Of a stretch of DNA of 64,000 nt, positions 31,501-39,552 are shown piece after piece. The notes under the pieces were generated by a model. It was not told the origin of the DNA. It was given only the letters and a program-made list of their open reading frames with translations, and made no database searches. Positions within the stretch are counted from its first letter, which is position 1, and each line of letters starts with the position of its first letter. The stretch is from Alloalcanivorax gelatiniphagus (GTDB lineage Bacteria; Pseudomonadota; Gammaproteobacteria; Pseudomonadales; Alcanivoracaceae), in contig NZ_VCQT01000033.1 of NCBI RefSeq assembly GCF_005938655.1, positions 1 through 64,000 of the forward strand, written 5' to 3'. A program made the position numbers and the translations under genes.

Positions 31501-32530
31501 TGTCGATCCACACCGCGTCACCGGCGGCGCCCCCGTCGCCACCGCGCTCCCCCAGGCCGCCGTCGCCGCCGAGGATGTCGCCCCGGTTGATCAGCGTGGC
31601 GCCGGCCATGCGCACACCGGTACCGCCGTTGCCACCGGCCCCACCGGCGGCGGGATAGTCATAGGTACTGCCTGCGCCGCCCTCGCCACCGTAACCACCC
31701 TGGATATAGCCGCCGGCGCCATTGGTCAGGGTGCCGCCGCCGTCCATGTCCCGGAAGGCATCACCGCCGTCGCCGCCTCTTCCCCCTTCGCCGGCCAGGT
31801 AATAGTCGGAAAAACCGCCTTCCCCCCCGTCCCCGCCGTACAATTCACCGGCATTATGGGTGCTGAGATCCACGCCCTGCCGCACCACGCCATGGCCACC
31901 GGCACCGCCGTGCCCGCCGTCGTCGAAAGGCCGGGCCAACACCGTGTCCAGCCCCAGGGTCGCAAGCGGCGAGCCGTTCACATCCCGCATCTCGATGTTG
32001 TAAAGATAAAACGTCTGACGGATCGAAAGGCTGTCATTGCCATAGCCGCCGTCGCTGGCATAAGCACTGATAAGACCGTAGGCGAAGGCGCTGTTGATCT
32101 TGCCGGCGAGGTCCACCGAGGTGTCGGTGGCACTGATCTCGATGGTTTTGGTCACGCCATCAATGGTGATAGCAAATTGGTCGCCGGGATTGATCCCGGC
32201 CTGCCCCGCCAGTGGCGCCGAACCGTCCAGACCGAAGGCGACGGTATTCGCGGCATCGGAATAGCCATCCAGCGAATGCCCCTGCCCCCCCACGCCGCCG
32301 TCATGCACGGTGCCCGCGGCGATGGTCAGGGACGCATCGGCATTGACCACGGCGCTACCGCCCTCGCCCCCCGCGCCGCCGCGCACGCCGTCGGAACCGG
32401 TGCCTCCGGACCCTGGCGTGCCGGATACCGCCGACGCCATCGCCGGCAACAACGCCAAGGAAAAACACAACCCGACACGTTTTTTTCGGTGAAAATCAGC
32501 CCCCCAAGGGCCGGAAGGAAAACAGGACAT
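28586..32530 (-). CDS. Large glycine-rich autotransporter adhesin (type Va)
   Basis: A 1314-residue surface protein. The N-terminus is an extended signal peptide cleaving near residue 34 (PAMASA). A Gly-rich passenger with GGxGG tracts covers about 35-400. Beta-helix passenger-transport repeats of the LTLSGTNxxxGGT type span about 560-830. A C-terminal 12-strand autotransporter barrel lies at about 1045-1314, ending in Trp (SGRLTW). Residues about 112-195 resemble the flagellin/hook IN motif (FAITIDGVTKTIEI, then GKINSAF, then DSLSI). No catalytic motif is evident, so adhesion or aggregation is the likely role. It is divergent from an AraC-family gene. It occupies the place where ribD usually sits. 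Confidence 0.85.
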   Translation of the reverse strand: MSCFPSGPWGADFHRKKRVGLCFSLALLPAMASAVSGTPGSGGTGSDGVRGGAGGEGGSAVVNADASLTIAAGTVHDGGVGGQGHSLDGYSDAANTVAFGLDGSAPLAGQAGINPGDQFAITIDGVTKTIEISATDTSVDLAGKINSAFAYGLISAYASDGGYGNDSLSIRQTFYLYNIEMRDVNGSPLATLGLDTVLARPFDDGGHGGAGGHGVVRQGVDLSTHNAGELYGGDGGEGGFSDYYLAGEGGRGGDGGDAFRDMDGGGTLTNGAGGYIQGGYGGEGGAGSTYDYPAAGGAGGNGGTGVRMAGATLINRGDILGGDGGLGERGGDGGAAGDAVWIDNAVSVRQFSGGLYGGWGGDSVGSGGDGADGGVGLRLTGGGSVEILGGEVVGGRGGDGAQSGDGGAGIVMAGGDLLIADGAEVQGGGSGFVGFGMVADGGVGVSGENLDVTLGGTVSGGTRSNGSNRAAAIHFIGGDNRLTLLSGFQQRGGVRADGGNDVLALGGGDDGVFDLGEVGTAFQGFEGFAKRGAGTWRLTGTGTQDWSIEAGTLAGNSEALRGDVANQGVLRFEQSADGVYAGTVSGAGILEKNGAGVLTLSGTNHHAGGTLVREGGLSVATGGALGGGDLGLDGGTLIVTGTAFTDSARRLQLGTGGGTLDVTDAGHALVWNGALLGSGAFEKTGAGDLVLTGTNAFSGGLTVSGGTLTGSAASLGSGDIINNAALVIDQTTDAVLSNGFAGTGALRKTGAGWLALSGDGTAFTGATRIGQGGLAVNGDWHNSAITVADGATLGGTGTVGTTVVESGATLAAGNSIGTLAVDGDLTLNSGATLAVEVDPTGADSDRIEVSGKASLAGSVIHVGAAGGYRPLSQYTFLSADGGILGQFDGVSSDFAFLDPSLVYGSHDVTLSLARNNVSFASMAGTDNQRSVAAYAESLPTGQAAQQYLLPLSGTRVPAALTAMSGDSLLAGPTVAVALQRQFADALRQRGGALDGGSRASLHQRLQRGLQALAAPGAGAERTITPAALSPARAADDGAGEHGGVWVQAGSSRYQEDGEFPTGNAGYTFRGEQLALGVDGRRGDWLLGAAAGRGQGDFHYDNRDADGDLKAWFAGLYGRWQGSDGRYARGDLNYGRARVDHSRAAAGGARARSDSDLRSLRVDLEAGVDLVRGEVVWRPYGRLAWTRLKRDAFTETGAGGLDLAVDDTTLGIGEAALGIDGTRHFRVGRRRLSLNAGLAVERGFGDTRTEQDAAFVGSGGRFRVAGAERDRVQLAPHIGVGLAVTPALSLWAGYQGRLGGEHDSQGALFSGRLTW

Positions 32531-32674
32531 CGCAGCCTCGATTCGGTATTTTTATCAACGATGGGGCGAAAAAATAGCAAGCCGATGATCGCGTCACCAC
32601 GACGCCGTTTTATGAATTTCGTGAAAGTTATCATCTAAAAACGACAACAGGGATGATCCAAAAAGGGGGACCCG

Positions 32675-33625
32675 GTGAGCAGCGAAAACACGTCCAAAAG
32701 CACTGTCCACGCACTGGAAATGGGGGGCGGGGAGCGGTTCGAACTGCCCGGTGTACGCGGACGAATGGAACGGCTGGAACTGGCCAGCGGGCTGGTGTTG
32801 TACAGAGTTGATTATCGGGCCGGAGAAGACTGCACCCTGCAATTGGACCGCCCCACCTTCCAGCAACCCTGGATCGGGAGCATTTTTCATATTCAGGGCC
32901 GCTCCGGCATGGAACTCCCGGATGGCAGCCGCCATGACGTCAGCCCCGAGCGCGCCCTGCTGGTGCGCACCGACATCAGCGGCACCTGCTTTCATCTCAG
33001 CAGTGGCGAGCAGGTTCGCCACATTGGAGTTGCCTGCACCCTGGACGTGCTGCGCGACCACCTGGACGGCGAGCTGCCGGCGACGCTGACCCCCTTCCTG
33101 GGCGGCTTTGGCGAACAGGTCGTGGTCCGCGCCTTGCACCCCAGCGGCCGTATGCGGCAGCTGGCCGCCAGCCTGTTCGCAGTGCACGCCCAGGGCCTGT
33201 GCCGGGGCATGAAGATGGAAGGCGCGGCCCTGCTGTTTCTGTCGGAAATTCTGGAAAATTATTGCGACAGTCCGGTCACCGAGGAGCTGCCCGCCTGGGA
33301 AGAGCAGGCGTTCCTGGAAATCCGTGACGCCATTGTCGATAACCCGGGGGCGCCGTTATCCATCCCGGCTCTGGCGGACCGCGCCGGCCTCTCCGAAAGC
33401 CGCCTCAATCAGTTGTTCCAACACCGGGAAAAACGCTCCTGCGCGGAGTTCATACGCGGCGAACGCCTGGACCAGGCCCAGCGACTGCTGGAAACCGGCG
33501 ACGCCCCGGTCAAGGTGGTGGCGGCGCAGGTTGGCTATGGACACGTCAGCAATTTTTCCCGCGCCTACCGCGCCCGCTTCGGCGAGCCGCCGGCGCGCAC
33601 CCTGCGCCGGGCATTGACCCGCTAA
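32675..33625 (+). CDS. AraC/XylS-family transcription regulator
   Basis: A 316-residue activator with a GTG start after an AAAAGGGGG ribosome site. The N-terminal ligand domain (about 1-210) is of the PchR-like type, and two helix-turn-helix motifs follow at about 220-310 (ALADRAGLSESRLNQLFQ, then VAAQVGYGHVSNFSRAY). The 144-bp divergent spacer to the autotransporter suggests that it regulates that gene. It may instead be unrelated to the catabolic genes downstream, because its regulator neighbour at 33770 is the better candidate for those. Confidence 0.85.
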   Translation: MSSENTSKSTVHALEMGGGERFELPGVRGRMERLELASGLVLYRVDYRAGEDCTLQLDRPTFQQPWIGSIFHIQGRSGMELPDGSRHDVSPERALLVRTDISGTCFHLSSGEQVRHIGVACTLDVLRDHLDGELPATLTPFLGGFGEQVVVRALHPSGRMRQLAASLFAVHAQGLCRGMKMEGAALLFLSEILENYCDSPVTEELPAWEEQAFLEIRDAIVDNPGAPLSIPALADRAGLSESRLNQLFQHREKRSCAEFIRGERLDQAQRLLETGDAPVKVVAAQVGYGHVSNFSRAYRARFGEPPARTLRRALTR

Positions 33626-33769
33626 GCCCGCGCCGGCGGGCGCCGGTTCGACGGGACCGGGAAAAACATGCACTATTTGCCTGCCTCGAACCCGACACTC
33701 CCATCAACCGTGTCCCCCGGGCCGGCGCCCGCTTGACGCCGGCCCCGATCATTGGAGGAAACAGGGGTA

Positions 33770-34273
33770 ATGAAAAAGCAAGACAATGCACCCATGAATC
33801 CGCTACCACTGGATTCTGAAACCATGCCGCTTTGGAGCCGGGCCGGCTTTTTGATTCGCCGTCTCAACCAGATCCACTACGCCATGTTCCTCAGTGAATG
33901 CGAAGAGTTCGACCTTACTCCGGTGCAGTACGGCATTCTCACGGAACTGCGCGAACACCCGGATATCGATCAGATTTCGCTGGCCCAGGAAGTGGGCATC
34001 GACCGCAGCAATGCCGCCGATATCCTGCGCCGCCTGGAGAAACGGGGCCTGGTCAGCCGCCACCCCAGCCAGCGCGACCGCCGCATGAAGCTCAGCCGCC
34101 TCACCGCCGAGGGCGAGCGCATCACCCTGCGCATGTACGACAGCATGCGCCGCGCCCAGGACAAGCTGTTGTCGCCGCTGCCGCCGGAAGATCAGAACGC
34201 CTTTATCATGATGCTGATGCGGCTGGTGAGCGCCAACAATCACCTGGGCCGCGCCGTGTTCCATCCCACCTGA
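33770..34273 (+). CDS. nicR: MarR-family repressor, NicR/PicR-like
   Basis: A 167-residue winged-helix repressor. The start is the ATG 10 bases after GGAGGA; a TTG further up has no ribosome site. It has the MarR core LTPVQYGILTELREHPDIDQ and recognition region DRSNAADILRRLEKRGLVSR, followed by the wing RDRRMKLSRLTAEG. It precedes nicD by 238 bp in the same direction. NicR and PicR, the MarR regulators of nicotinate and picolinate clusters, occupy the same place. Three identical or related 18-bp sites with the AGTATACT core lie before the units it probably controls. Effector is likely an early pathway intermediate; that is inference. Confidence 0.75.
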   Translation: MKKQDNAPMNPLPLDSETMPLWSRAGFLIRRLNQIHYAMFLSECEEFDLTPVQYGILTELREHPDIDQISLAQEVGIDRSNAADILRRLEKRGLVSRHPSQRDRRMKLSRLTAEGERITLRMYDSMRRAQDKLLSPLPPEDQNAFIMMLMRLVSANNHLGRAVFHPT

Positions 34274-34309
34274 CCGCCCACCGCCCGTGTTTGCCCGTTT
34301 ATCCCGCCT

Positions 34310-34327
34310 TTTGGGAAGCACACTGAC
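34310..34327 (+). promoter_or_regulatory. Diverged MarR-type operator candidate
   Basis: This site matches 13 of 18 positions of the operator at 34419-34436. It lies just after the marR stop codon and about 100 bp upstream of the nicD promoter. It may be a second weak site or an accidental match. Confidence 0.35.
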
Positions 34328-34413
34328 TATTGGCCTGATCAATGACAAGGGCATAAAAGGCAATTACCTTTAAATACAATAACTTATAGGTATTTTCCGG
34401 GCTTTCCACTTCC

Positions 34414-34443
34414 TTGAAATTAGGAAGTATACTGATATATATT
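34414..34443 (+). promoter_or_regulatory. nicD operon promoter with embedded operator
   Basis: TTGAAA (34414-34419) and TATATA/TATATT (34436-34443) form a plausible -35/-10 pair with 16-18 bp spacing. The 18-bp sequence ATTAGGAAGTATACTGAT fills 34419-34436, exactly between the boxes, as expected for repression by a MarR dimer. The same 18 bases occur at 40867. Confidence 0.6.
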
Positions 34444-34511
34444 GCGATGAAAGGCCCCTCCCGGTGTGCAGCCGGAGCGCGGGCCCTTCGCTTTGCTATC
34501 AGGAGAGGCCC

Positions 34512-35327
34512 ATGCCCAGCACCTTTTTGTACGGCCGCAATGTCCACGCCAACGGCATCCGCCAGCACGTACTTCGCTACGGCGGCCGGGGCCCGGCCCT
34601 GCTGCTGATTCCCGGCATCACCAGCCCGGCGGTGACTTGGGGCTTCGTGGCGGAACGCCTGGGCCGGCACTTCGACACCTGGGTGCTGGACGTGCGCGGC
34701 CGCGGCCTGTCCGAGAGCGGCGCCCATCTGGATTACGGACTGGACGCCTGCGCCGACGACGTGCTGGCGCTGATCTCCGCCCTGCAGCTGCGGGACGTAA
34801 CCGTGGTGGGGCATTCCATGGGCGGCCGCCACGGCATTCGCGCCGTCAAACGCGGCGGCGCCGACAGCGGCATTGCCCGGCTGATCATGGTGGACCCGCC
34901 GGTGTCCGGCCCCGGACGTCGTGAATACCCCAGCGCCTGGCCCTGGTACCAGGACTCCATCGTCGAATGCGAAAAAGGCATCGACGGGGAGCGCATGCGG
35001 CACTACTGCGCCACCTGGAGCGACGAGCAGCTGCGGCTGCGCGCGGAGTGGCTGCACACCTGTGATTTACGCGCGGTGAAGACGAGTTTTGATGGCTTCC
35101 ACCAGGATGACATCCATGCCGACCTGCCCGCCCTGACCCACATCAAGACCGGATTGATGGTGGCCGGCCGGGGCGGCGTGATCCAGCCCGAAGACGAGCA
35201 AGAACTGCGCGGCCTGCTGCCGGCCCTGCGCATCGCCCGCACCCCCGACGCCGGGCACATGATTCCCTGGGATGACCTGGAGGATTTCTTCCGCGCCCTC
35301 GGCGAACTGCTCGATCAACCGCTGTAA
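34512..35327 (+). CDS. nicD: N-formylmaleamate deformylase
   Basis: A 271-residue alpha/beta hydrolase that splits N-formylmaleamate into maleamate and formate in the nicotinate/picolinate pathway. Nucleophile Ser102 is in VGHSMGGRH, the oxyanion strand is LIPGITSPAVTWGFVAERLG, a candidate acid is Asp128 in VDPPVSGPGRR, and the catalytic His is 249 in DAGHMIPWDD. The GITSPA and VDPPVSGPGRR segments are characteristic of NicD rather than of general hydrolases. The start is set by an AGGAGA site 6 bases upstream. It is the first gene of a four-gene operon. The enzyme making its substrate, the 2,5-dihydroxypyridine dioxygenase, is absent nearby. Confidence 0.88.
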   Translation: MPSTFLYGRNVHANGIRQHVLRYGGRGPALLLIPGITSPAVTWGFVAERLGRHFDTWVLDVRGRGLSESGAHLDYGLDACADDVLALISALQLRDVTVVGHSMGGRHGIRAVKRGGADSGIARLIMVDPPVSGPGRREYPSAWPWYQDSIVECEKGIDGERMRHYCATWSDEQLRLRAEWLHTCDLRAVKTSFDGFHQDDIHADLPALTHIKTGLMVAGRGGVIQPEDEQELRGLLPALRIARTPDAGHMIPWDDLEDFFRALGELLDQPL

Positions 35328-35353
35328 GCGCTCTGACAACAAGGACACGCGCC

Positions 35354-36127
35354 ATGACTACCTATCGCATCGGACAAATCGTTCCCAGCTCCAACACCAC
35401 CATGGAAACGGAAATTCCCGCCATGCTGCGAGCCCGGGAGAGCCGTTACCCGGAACGTTTCACCTTCCATTCCAGCCGCATGCGCATGCACAAGGTGACC
35501 CCGGAAGAACTGAAAGCCATGAACGCCCAGGGTGCGCGCTGCGCCGCCGAGCTGGCGGACGCCCGGGTGGATGTGATGAGCACGGCCTGCCTGGTGGCGA
35601 TCATGGCCCAGGGTCTGGGCTATCACCGCCAGACCGAGGAAGAACTGCGCCAGGCGGCCCGGGAGAATCACTGCCAGGCGCCGGTGATGACCTCCGCTGG
35701 TGCCCTGGTGGAAGGGCTGCATATTCTCGGCGCCAAAAAAGTGGCGCTGCTGGCCCCCTACATGAAACCGCTCACCGAAAAGGTGGTGGCCTATATCGAG
35801 CATGAGGGCGTGGCGGTCAGCGACTGGCGCTGCTTTGAAATCCCCGACAACCTGGAAGTGGGCCGCCGCGATCCGCTCAAACTGATCGAGGACGTGGCCG
35901 AGCTGAAAACCAGCGGCGTGGACGCGGTGGTGCTGTCCGCCTGCGTGCAGATGCCGTCGCTGCCGGCGATCCAGACCGTGGAAGATGCGTTGGGCATTCC
36001 GGTGGTGTCCACGGCGGTGTGCACCGTGCGCGGCATGCTCGACCGGCTCGGCCTGGAACCGGTGGTGCCCGGCGCCGGCGCCCTGCTCAGCGGTCGCTAT
36101 CCGACTCCGGAGGCGAAGGCGTCATGA
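35354..36127 (+). CDS. nicE: Maleate cis-trans isomerase
   Basis: A 257-residue enzyme of the Asp/Glu racemase superfamily that converts maleate to fumarate. The diagnostic start YRIGQIVPSSNTTMETEIP is present, with catalytic Cys79 (TACLVAI) and Cys197 (LSACVQMPS) at the positions known for maleate isomerases. It ends overlapping nicF by ATGA. Its product enters the TCA cycle, completing this lower pathway. Confidence 0.92.
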   Translation: MTTYRIGQIVPSSNTTMETEIPAMLRARESRYPERFTFHSSRMRMHKVTPEELKAMNAQGARCAAELADARVDVMSTACLVAIMAQGLGYHRQTEEELRQAARENHCQAPVMTSAGALVEGLHILGAKKVALLAPYMKPLTEKVVAYIEHEGVAVSDWRCFEIPDNLEVGRRDPLKLIEDVAELKTSGVDAVVLSACVQMPSLPAIQTVEDALGIPVVSTAVCTVRGMLDRLGLEPVVPGAGALLSGRYPTPEAKAS

Positions 36128-36762
36128 GCACCGCCAGCGACAACTACGCCGGCGTCTGGGACACCCGCATCGGCTTCGGGCAACGCCCGGCGCTGATCAG
36201 CATCGACTTCATGAAGGCCTACACCACCGAGGGCGCCGACCTGTACGCCCCCGGTGTGGTGGACGCCCTGCCCCAGGCTGCCCGCGCCCTGGCCGCCGCC
36301 CGTGATCACCGCCTGCCGGTGATCCATACCAATATCCGCTATCAACCCGGCGGTTTTCTGGACGGCGGGATCTGGGTAAAGAAAGCGCCGGTGATGAAAG
36401 CCATGGTGGACGGCAATCCGCTGGCGGAATTCTGCGATGAAGTGATCCCCCGCGACGACGAGCTGGTGGTCACCAAGCAATACGCCAGTGCCTTCTTCGG
36501 CACCTCCCTGGCCGCCACCCTCACCGCCCTGGGCATCGACACCCTGGTACTGATCGGCTGCTCCACCAGCGGCTGCATCCGCGCCTCCGCGGTGGACGGG
36601 CTGCAGCACGGCTTCCGCGTCATGGTGCTGCGCGACGGGGTCGGCGACCGCCACCCGGCGCCCCATGAGGCCAACCTGTTCGACATCAATGGCAAGTACG
36701 GCGACGTGATCGACACCGCCGAGTTCCTCGACCATCTCCAGCAAGCAGGATCCAAGCAATGA
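36124..36762 (+). CDS. nicF: Maleamate amidohydrolase
   Basis: A 212-residue cysteine hydrolase of the isochorismatase family that releases ammonia from maleamate to give maleate. The triad is Asp28 (LISIDFM), Lys118 (VVTKQYAS) and Cys151 in GCSTSGCIR, matching NicF spacing. The ATG overlaps the nicE stop, and the next gene start overlaps this stop, so the order nicD-nicE-nicF-decarboxylase is translationally coupled. Confidence 0.9.
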   Translation: MSTASDNYAGVWDTRIGFGQRPALISIDFMKAYTTEGADLYAPGVVDALPQAARALAAARDHRLPVIHTNIRYQPGGFLDGGIWVKKAPVMKAMVDGNPLAEFCDEVIPRDDELVVTKQYASAFFGTSLAATLTALGIDTLVLIGCSTSGCIRASAVDGLQHGFRVMVLRDGVGDRHPAPHEANLFDINGKYGDVIDTAEFLDHLQQAGSKQ

Positions 36763-37721
36763 CAACGATTAAGAAAATCGCCCTGGAAGAACATTTCATG
36801 GCGCCGGGTTTCCAGGAATACACGGCCATGTTCTTCGACAAGATCGGATCGGCGGATCAACAGGACCTGGCCGCGCGCCTGGACGACTTCGACCAGCTGC
36901 GCCTGGAAGAGATGGACCGGCACCACATTGAAACCGTGGTGCTGTCCCAGTCCGGCCCGAGCGTGCAGGCGGAAGCCGATACGCAACGGGCGATCCGCCG
37001 CGCACGGGAAAACAACGACTACCTGGCGGATCGCATCGCCCCCCACGGCAACCGTTACGCCGGCTTCGCCACCCTGGCCATGCAGGACCCCAAGGCGGCC
37101 GCCGACGAACTGGAATACGCGGTCCGTGAACTGGGTTTCAAAGGGTCCCTGGTGAACGGTCACACCAACGGCGTTTATTACGACGACCCGGCCTACGACT
37201 CATTCTGGGAACGGATGCAGGACCTGGACGTGCCCCTGTACCTGCACCCGATCAACCCCTGGAAGGAAGTGGATTCCATGCGCGGCCATCCGGAGCTGGC
37301 CGGCGCGGTGTGGGGCTGGGGCGTGGAAACCGGCACCCATGCGCTGCGTCTGTTGTTCGGCGGCGTCTTCGACCGCTTCCCGGATCTGAAAATCATCATC
37401 GGCCATATGGGCGAAGGCCTGCCGTTCATGCGCTGGCGTTTCGACAGCCGCTTCCCGGTCTATGCCCAGGGCGTGACCCTGGAGCGGGCGCCGTCGGAGT
37501 ATTTCGGCCGCAATATCGTGATCACCACTTCCGGGGTGTGCTCGGCACCGACCCTGATGGCGGCCATCGGCGAGATGGGCGAGGACAGCGTGCTGTTCTC
37601 CGTGGACTATCCCTACGAATCCACGGAACTGGCCACCCGCTTTATCGACGACGCGCCGATGAGCGATGAAGTGCGCGCCAAGGTGTGCCGCGACAACGCC
37701 AAACGCCTGCTGAAACTCTGA
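36759..37721 (+). CDS. Amidohydrolase-2 family decarboxylase, PicC / gamma-resorcylate decarboxylase-like
   Basis: A 320-residue metal-dependent TIM-barrel protein. The metal site is complete: Glu10 and His12 in ALEEHF, His163 in YLHPINP, His216 in IIGHMGEGLPF, and Asp283 in FSVDYPYES. These are the ligands of non-oxidative aromatic acid decarboxylases such as gamma-resorcylate decarboxylase. In the picolinate cluster of Alcaligenes the same family (PicC) decarboxylates 3,6-dihydroxypicolinate to 2,5-dihydroxypyridine. With nicDEF directly coupled to it, a hydroxylated pyridine carboxylate is the best guess for substrate. A benzenoid carboxylate is the alternative. Confidence 0.75.
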   Translation: MTTIKKIALEEHFMAPGFQEYTAMFFDKIGSADQQDLAARLDDFDQLRLEEMDRHHIETVVLSQSGPSVQAEADTQRAIRRARENNDYLADRIAPHGNRYAGFATLAMQDPKAAADELEYAVRELGFKGSLVNGHTNGVYYDDPAYDSFWERMQDLDVPLYLHPINPWKEVDSMRGHPELAGAVWGWGVETGTHALRLLFGGVFDRFPDLKIIIGHMGEGLPFMRWRFDSRFPVYAQGVTLERAPSEYFGRNIVITTSGVCSAPTLMAAIGEMGEDSVLFSVDYPYESTELATRFIDDAPMSDEVRAKVCRDNAKRLLKL

Positions 37722-37904
37722 ATCATCACGGGCGCCATGGACGCCCGACGAAAAAAAGCGGGCAATCGACCCGCCATATGAATCAAGGCGGTGCACCAGC
37801 ACCAATAAAGTGCTCTAGCATACAAAAAAGTCGGATGTTTACCGGGCCGTGTCTGGCACAGCAATTGCTTTTGACATCTTGGGCCACTCGGCTCCCGGTA
37901 ATAG

Positions 37905-37922
37905 ATCAGCATACTGACTATT
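37905..37922 (-). promoter_or_regulatory. MarR-type operator candidate before the TRAP transporter
   Basis: Read on the minus strand this matches 14 of 18 positions of ATTAGGAAGTATACTGAT. It lies 75 bp before dctP in a 275-bp gap that otherwise holds no gene. A TTGACA box at 37871 is nearby, but no well-spaced -10 element is clear. Confidence 0.45.
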
Positions 37923-37996
37923 AACAACAGGCGTTCAGGGATGAACCGGATTCCGTTCCCGGTTTTCGACCGAATCGCACATAAAAGGTACTGAAA

Positions 37997-39010
37997 ATGA
38001 AAGCATACGCAGCCCTACGCCACGCGCTTCTGATCGCCACCACCCTGGCCCTGACCCTCCCGGGCCTCGGCCACGCGAATGCCCGCGTCGGCCATGTGGA
38101 AGCCGCCGACCAGCCATTGGACAAAGTGCTCAAACTGAGCGCCAAACAGATCGCCGAAAAAACCGATGGCCGTGTGGAATTTTCCGTCTTCCCCTCCTCC
38201 CAGTTGGGCAACGCCCGCGCCATGACCGAGGCGGTACAGCTTGGCATGCAGGATGCCGTGGTGGTGCCCGCCGCCTTTATCGGCGGCTTCAACCCGCTGG
38301 TTTCGATCCTCGATATTCCCTACCTGATTCCCACCAACGACGCCCAGGCCGATGCCCTGCGCAAGAGCGAGTTCGGCGTTGCCCTGCTGGATTCCTTCAA
38401 GGAAAAAGGCTTCGAGGCCGTGGCCCTGTGGCCCGGTGGCTTCAAGCACTTCACGTCCAACAAGAAGCTGGAAGGCATCGACGATTTCAAAGGCCAGAAA
38501 TTCCGCATCATGGATTCCCGGGTGCTGCGCGCCCAGTTCGAAGCCGTGGGCGCCCAGGCCATGCCGATCCCGTTCGGTGACGTGTACACCTCGCTGCAAA
38601 CCGGCGTGGTGGACGGCCAGGAAAACCCGCTGGATTCCATCGCCCGGATGAAATTCCACGAGGTGCAAAAGTACCTGCTGCTGTCCGCCCATGGCGTGGT
38701 GGAAAACGTGGTGCTGTTCAGCCCCACTTTCTGGGCCGGCCTGTCCGACCAGGACAAGAAAATCGTGCGCCAGGTGTTCGTCGACAATGCGGTGGAGCTG
38801 GCCCGGGTGAAAGCGGAAAACCAGAAGCAAGCGCTGAAGGAAATCGAAACCGCCAACCTGACCATCAACAAACTGGATGACGCCCAACAGCAGGCCCTGC
38901 GTGAAAAAATGTACCCGGCGGCCCGCGATGCCTTTCTCAAGCAGGCGGGCAGCCAGGGGCAAACGCTGATTGACCTGTACGAAAACGTCTACAGCGACAT
39001 CACCCAGTAA
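37997..39010 (+). CDS. TRAP transporter substrate-binding protein (DctP family)
   Basis: A 337-residue periplasmic binding protein. The signal peptide ends near GHANA. It has the DctP-type features ADQPLDKVLKLSAKQIAEKT, LQLGMQDAV, and the ligand-contact Arg region FRIMDSRVLRAQFEAVGA, followed by PFGDVYTSLQTGVVDGQENPL. The conserved Arg suggests a carboxylate ligand. It precedes the DctQ and DctM subunits within 20 bp each. An operator-like site lies upstream, and by position it probably imports the starting compound of this island. Confidence 0.88.
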   Translation: MKAYAALRHALLIATTLALTLPGLGHANARVGHVEAADQPLDKVLKLSAKQIAEKTDGRVEFSVFPSSQLGNARAMTEAVQLGMQDAVVVPAAFIGGFNPLVSILDIPYLIPTNDAQADALRKSEFGVALLDSFKEKGFEAVALWPGGFKHFTSNKKLEGIDDFKGQKFRIMDSRVLRAQFEAVGAQAMPIPFGDVYTSLQTGVVDGQENPLDSIARMKFHEVQKYLLLSAHGVVENVVLFSPTFWAGLSDQDKKIVRQVFVDNAVELARVKAENQKQALKEIETANLTINKLDDAQQQALREKMYPAARDAFLKQAGSQGQTLIDLYENVYSDITQ

Positions 39011-39029
39011 CGGCCGCCGGAGCACGATC

Positions 39030-39530
39030 ATGTGGACGAAACTCTGGGCCGCCCTGGCCTCGGTGGAACGGGTACTGCTGGTCTGTCTGATGCTGGCGCT
39101 GCCGGTGATCTACGGCATCAATGTTCTGCTGCACAACCTCGCCCCTGGTCTGGCCCGGCATCTGGACGGCGTCGATGAACTGTCCCGCTTCATTCTGGTG
39201 TGGCTGGTGTGCGTCAGCCTCGGCTACACCATGGATAAAGGCCGCCATGTGTCGATGAACCTGCTGCAACGGTTCATCGGCCGCTCCCTGCTGTTCTGGG
39301 TGCAGCGCGTTATCGATGTGATCGGCGCGCTGTTCTGCGCCTACATGGCGTACATCGGCTGGCAGTTCCTGCAACGCATCATCGCCACCGGCCAGGTAAG
39401 CAATACCCTGGATGTTTCCATGGGCTGGCTGTACGCCGCCCTGCCCCTGGGCATGGTGCTGCTGACCCTGCGTTATGTGCGCTATGTGATTTTCCCCTCA
39501 CATCGGCCGGCGCTCGACAGCACCGACTAG
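39030..39530 (+). CDS. TRAP transporter small membrane subunit (DctQ)
   Basis: A 166-residue inner-membrane protein with four transmembrane helices. It has the DctQ feature VDELSRFILVWLVCVSLGYTMDKGRHVSMN. The start was set at ATG 39030 (WTKLWAAL), 19 bp after dctP, because the longer frame adds only a polar overlap. It pairs with the large subunit that follows. Confidence 0.85.
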   Translation: MWTKLWAALASVERVLLVCLMLALPVIYGINVLLHNLAPGLARHLDGVDELSRFILVWLVCVSLGYTMDKGRHVSMNLLQRFIGRSLLFWVQRVIDVIGALFCAYMAYIGWQFLQRIIATGQVSNTLDVSMGWLYAALPLGMVLLTLRYVRYVIFPSHRPALDSTD

Positions 39531-39552
39531 CCCCCGGCGACCAGGACTTTTT

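Noticed and set aside
29525-32638. A 1037-codon open frame on the plus strand opposite the autotransporter gene
   Set aside because: It mirrors the codon structure of a very GC-rich gene, has no domain, signal or ribosome site, and its composition is Gln/Arg/Ala noise. The autotransporter on the minus strand is clearly real.
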